From contig DIRK01000029.1 of the NCBI GenBank assembly GCA_002427535.1, forward strand, positions 1-23,322: a DNA stretch of 23,322 nucleotides. Direction: 5' to 3'. Positions within the stretch are counted from its first letter, which is position 1. Each line of letters begins with the position of its first letter. A program made the position numbers and the translations under genes. Source of the DNA: Mageeibacillus sp. UBA5438. Its GTDB lineage: Bacteria > Bacillota > Clostridia > Saccharofermentanales > DTU023. Below are positions 21,455-23,322 of this stretch, piece by piece. The notes beneath the pieces are model-generated. The model searched no databases. It saw only the letters and a list, made by a program, of their open reading frames with translations, and was not told the DNA's origin.

Positions 21455-23322
21455 ATGTCTTCCAAAAATGTCCGACTCGTCTATGCATTAGACCAGGACG
21501 CTGTCATTGATCACGTCTTCGATGAACTTTCCAAACATCATGCGCGCTGGCCCGATGACCGCGCCTTTGTGGTGGTCCCCGAATATTTAAAAGCCGATAT
21601 GGAGCGCCGCTACATCACAGGCCAGAAATCACAGGGCCTCATGATGGCGGAGGTGCTGTCCTTTAACCGACTGGCGACCCGATTATTCACAGAAGCCGGA
21701 CAACTGGCGTTGCCCTCTATTTCGCTTGCGGGTAAAGCCGTCCTGACACAAAGAGCGCTCTTGGATGAACAACTCCCCTTCCAACAATTTCACCGCTTAG
21801 CGGGGCGCCCGGGCTATGCTTTAGAATTGGTCAATATCCTAGGTGACTTCACGCGTTACCGTATCTCAACGGATGAACTGCGCCACAGCGGTACGTCAGA
21901 AGATACGTACCTCCATGAGGCCACGCGCCATAAGTTCTCCGATTTTGCCATCTTAAAGGAGACCCTGGATCAAAGCCTCGTTGAAAAAGGGCTTACTGAC
22001 CCCGATACGGCACTTTCAAGACTTGCTTATTTATTACAAGAAACACCGCTCGATGAGCGACTCCATTTCCTTCGGCGCTGTCATATCTGGGTCATCGGAT
22101 TTGGAAACAACCGTGAATTGACATCCCAGGAACTCTCAGTCATTCATGCGCTATCTGAACAAGTGTCAGAGATGACCGTCGCTCTCTCCGCTGACTCCCT
22201 CAATCCGGAAGGTGATCCTGCCTGGCAGCACGGACGCGAGACTTTGCGAAGTCTGGTCCGTATGTTCCCGGAAGCCGTGCCGGAATCCCTTGAGGGGCCT
22301 TTTCAAACGCGCAAACCTGAGGTGAGGTTCATAAGAGCAGTGGATCGCCGGGAGGAAGCGCGATATGCCGCGGGCGAAATAAGACGACTGCTCCTTTCGG
22401 GCACTGTGCGCCGCCGGGAGATCGGCATTGCGCTTTGTGAAACGGACAAAACTATGGCTTATCTTGAGCCCGCTTTGTCTGAATATGGTATCGCGGCCGC
22501 GATTGATTCAAAACGCCCTCTTCAAAACACGTCCTTCATACGGATGCTCAGTGCTTTCCTCCTGCTTTGTGAATACGAATTTTCATTTGAGGACTTGATC
22601 GACTATTTGAAAAGCGGGCTTGTGCCCCTCTCTTTGTCATCTGTGGATCTTTTTGAAAACACCGCCTTGGCGCTCGGCTGGAAACGTGCTCGGCAATTTC
22701 GAAAGTTGGCTGAAGATGAGCTAATAATCAATGACGCCATGGCGCGCTACCTCGACCCCACTTCCGAAAGAGGGGCGGTCATCCGGGAGGTGTTCGCCTA
22801 TATCCGAACGCTTTTGGAACTCACCGCCGCCATGCGCCAACTGCGAAGCGGGCGCGAAAAATGCCGATTCTTGCTTAACTTTTTATACGACGAAATGGAA
22901 GTGCCGGTCACCCGACAAAGAGACCGGCTGCTTTTGGAGGAACGCGAAGAAAACGCAAGACTGCTTGTGTCAAGCTGGAACGCGGTCGTCGATTTTCTCA
23001 CAGAATCGGAAAATCTTTTGAGCGATATCCGGATCTCGCAGGCGCACTTTGGAAAACTCCTGAGCGCGGGCATCGAAGGACTGTCTTTGCCCTTCATCCC
23101 CTCCGGGGTGGACCGCGTGCGCGTCGGCCCCTTAAACGAAATGGTCCACACGCCCTGCAAAATACTGATGATCCTCGGCATGACGGATGAAGACTTCCCG
23201 CCGAAGATGAGCCGCGAAGGCTTTTTGCTCGACAAGGAACGTGCCTTGTTGTCAGAGGAAGTGAATAAGCCTTTCCCGAGCCGCAAAAGAGATCATCCTG
23301 CGACCCAGGCATGGCTTGTCAA
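21455..23322 (+). CDS. addB: AddB/RexB-type helicase-exonuclease subunit, 3' end missing
   Basis: The frame is open from the ATG at 21455 to the right edge (622 codons; family members are about 1100-1200 residues). The ATG follows the selB stop by four bases behind GGGTAAGGA. The N-terminal region (VRLVYALDQD...DRAFVVVPEYLKADMERRYI...EVLSFNRLATRLF) and later HIWVIGFGNN, EARYAAGEIRRLLLSG and VRVGPLNEM...ILMILGMTDEDFP match AddB/RexB proteins. These form a heterodimer with AddA/RexA that processes double-strand breaks for recombination. The Walker A motif GxxGxGKT typical of AddB near the N-terminus is replaced by YALDQDAV, as in RexB-type proteins. The C-terminal nuclease and iron-sulfur cysteines lie outside, so they cannot be checked. 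An addA would be expected downstream. Confidence 0.85.
   Translation, partial: MSSKNVRLVYALDQDAVIDHVFDELSKHHARWPDDRAFVVVPEYLKADMERRYITGQKSQGLMMAEVLSFNRLATRLFTEAGQLALPSISLAGKAVLTQRALLDEQLPFQQFHRLAGRPGYALELVNILGDFTRYRISTDELRHSGTSEDTYLHEATRHKFSDFAILKETLDQSLVEKGLTDPDTALSRLAYLLQETPLDERLHFLRRCHIWVIGFGNNRELTSQELSVIHALSEQVSEMTVALSADSLNPEGDPAWQHGRETLRSLVRMFPEAVPESLEGPFQTRKPEVRFIRAVDRREEARYAAGEIRRLLLSGTVRRREIGIALCETDKTMAYLEPALSEYGIAAAIDSKRPLQNTSFIRMLSAFLLLCEYEFSFEDLIDYLKSGLVPLSLSSVDLFENTALALGWKRARQFRKLAEDELIINDAMARYLDPTSERGAVIREVFAYIRTLLELTAAMRQLRSGREKCRFLLNFLYDEMEVPVTRQRDRLLLEEREENARLLVSSWNAVVDFLTESENLLSDIRISQAHFGKLLSAGIEGLSLPFIPSGVDRVRVGPLNEMVHTPCKILMILGMTDEDFPPKMSREGFLLDKERALLSEEVNKPFPSRKRDHPATQAWLV

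Overview
The window looks like chromosomal DNA from an anaerobic member of the Bacillota (Clostridia-like). The indications are a Rex redox repressor, a ferredoxin-type [FeFe]-hydrogenase homologue, a complete selenocysteine-incorporation set of Clostridia type, an AddB/RexB nuclease, a surface protein with a Gram-positive style domain plan, strong AGGAGG ribosome-binding sites and sigma-A-like promoters. The genus cannot be told from the sequence alone. Genes are dense and no gene-free stretch exceeds 300 bases.

Left part, minus strand (about 1-7,620). A secreted or membrane protein with a Tim44-like region and C-terminal zinc ribbon is followed by a 7TM sensor histidine kinase. The kinase overlaps a response regulator (receiver + winged helix + BTAD-like domain). 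Next comes a very large surface protein (von Willebrand A domain plus at least five repeats of about 145 residues, of the kind found in isopeptide-bonded fimbrial and adhesin proteins) that runs off the left edge. The layout suggests a surface-sensing two-component pair beside a candidate target.

Middle, minus strand (about 7,560-9,565). pdxS (pyridoxal 5'-phosphate synthase subunit) and a beta-hydroxyacid dehydrogenase form a two-gene operon. It has its own promoter, a palindrome at the start of the transcript, a terminator-like leader hairpin and a strong terminator at its end. The promoter is divergent from that of rex.

Middle, plus strand (9,572-13,111). rex, a PAS-containing [FeFe]-hydrogenase homologue with substituted active-site surroundings, and a PP2C/SpoIIE-type phosphatase sit in a tight operon. 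This resembles the putative sensory hydrogenase modules (hfsB/hfsA-like) of thermophilic Clostridia. A perfect ATCGATA-N6-TATCGAT palindrome covers the rex -10 region.

Right part, plus strand (13,138-23,322). A YegS/DgkB-type lipid kinase and a divergent eIF-2B-alpha/MtnA-family protein precede the selenium cluster: selD (itself a selenoprotein, with in-frame UGA at codon 17), yedE (putative selenium/sulfur-compound transporter), a TusA-like YedF, a small Se/S-carrier-like protein (DUF3343), selA and selB. Together these cover import or trafficking of reduced selenium, selenophosphate synthesis, conversion of Ser-tRNA(Sec) to Sec-tRNA(Sec), and delivery of Sec-tRNA to UGA. I could not find tRNA-Sec (selC) in the window. 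An addB/rexB-type recombination nuclease gene follows selB directly and runs off the right edge.
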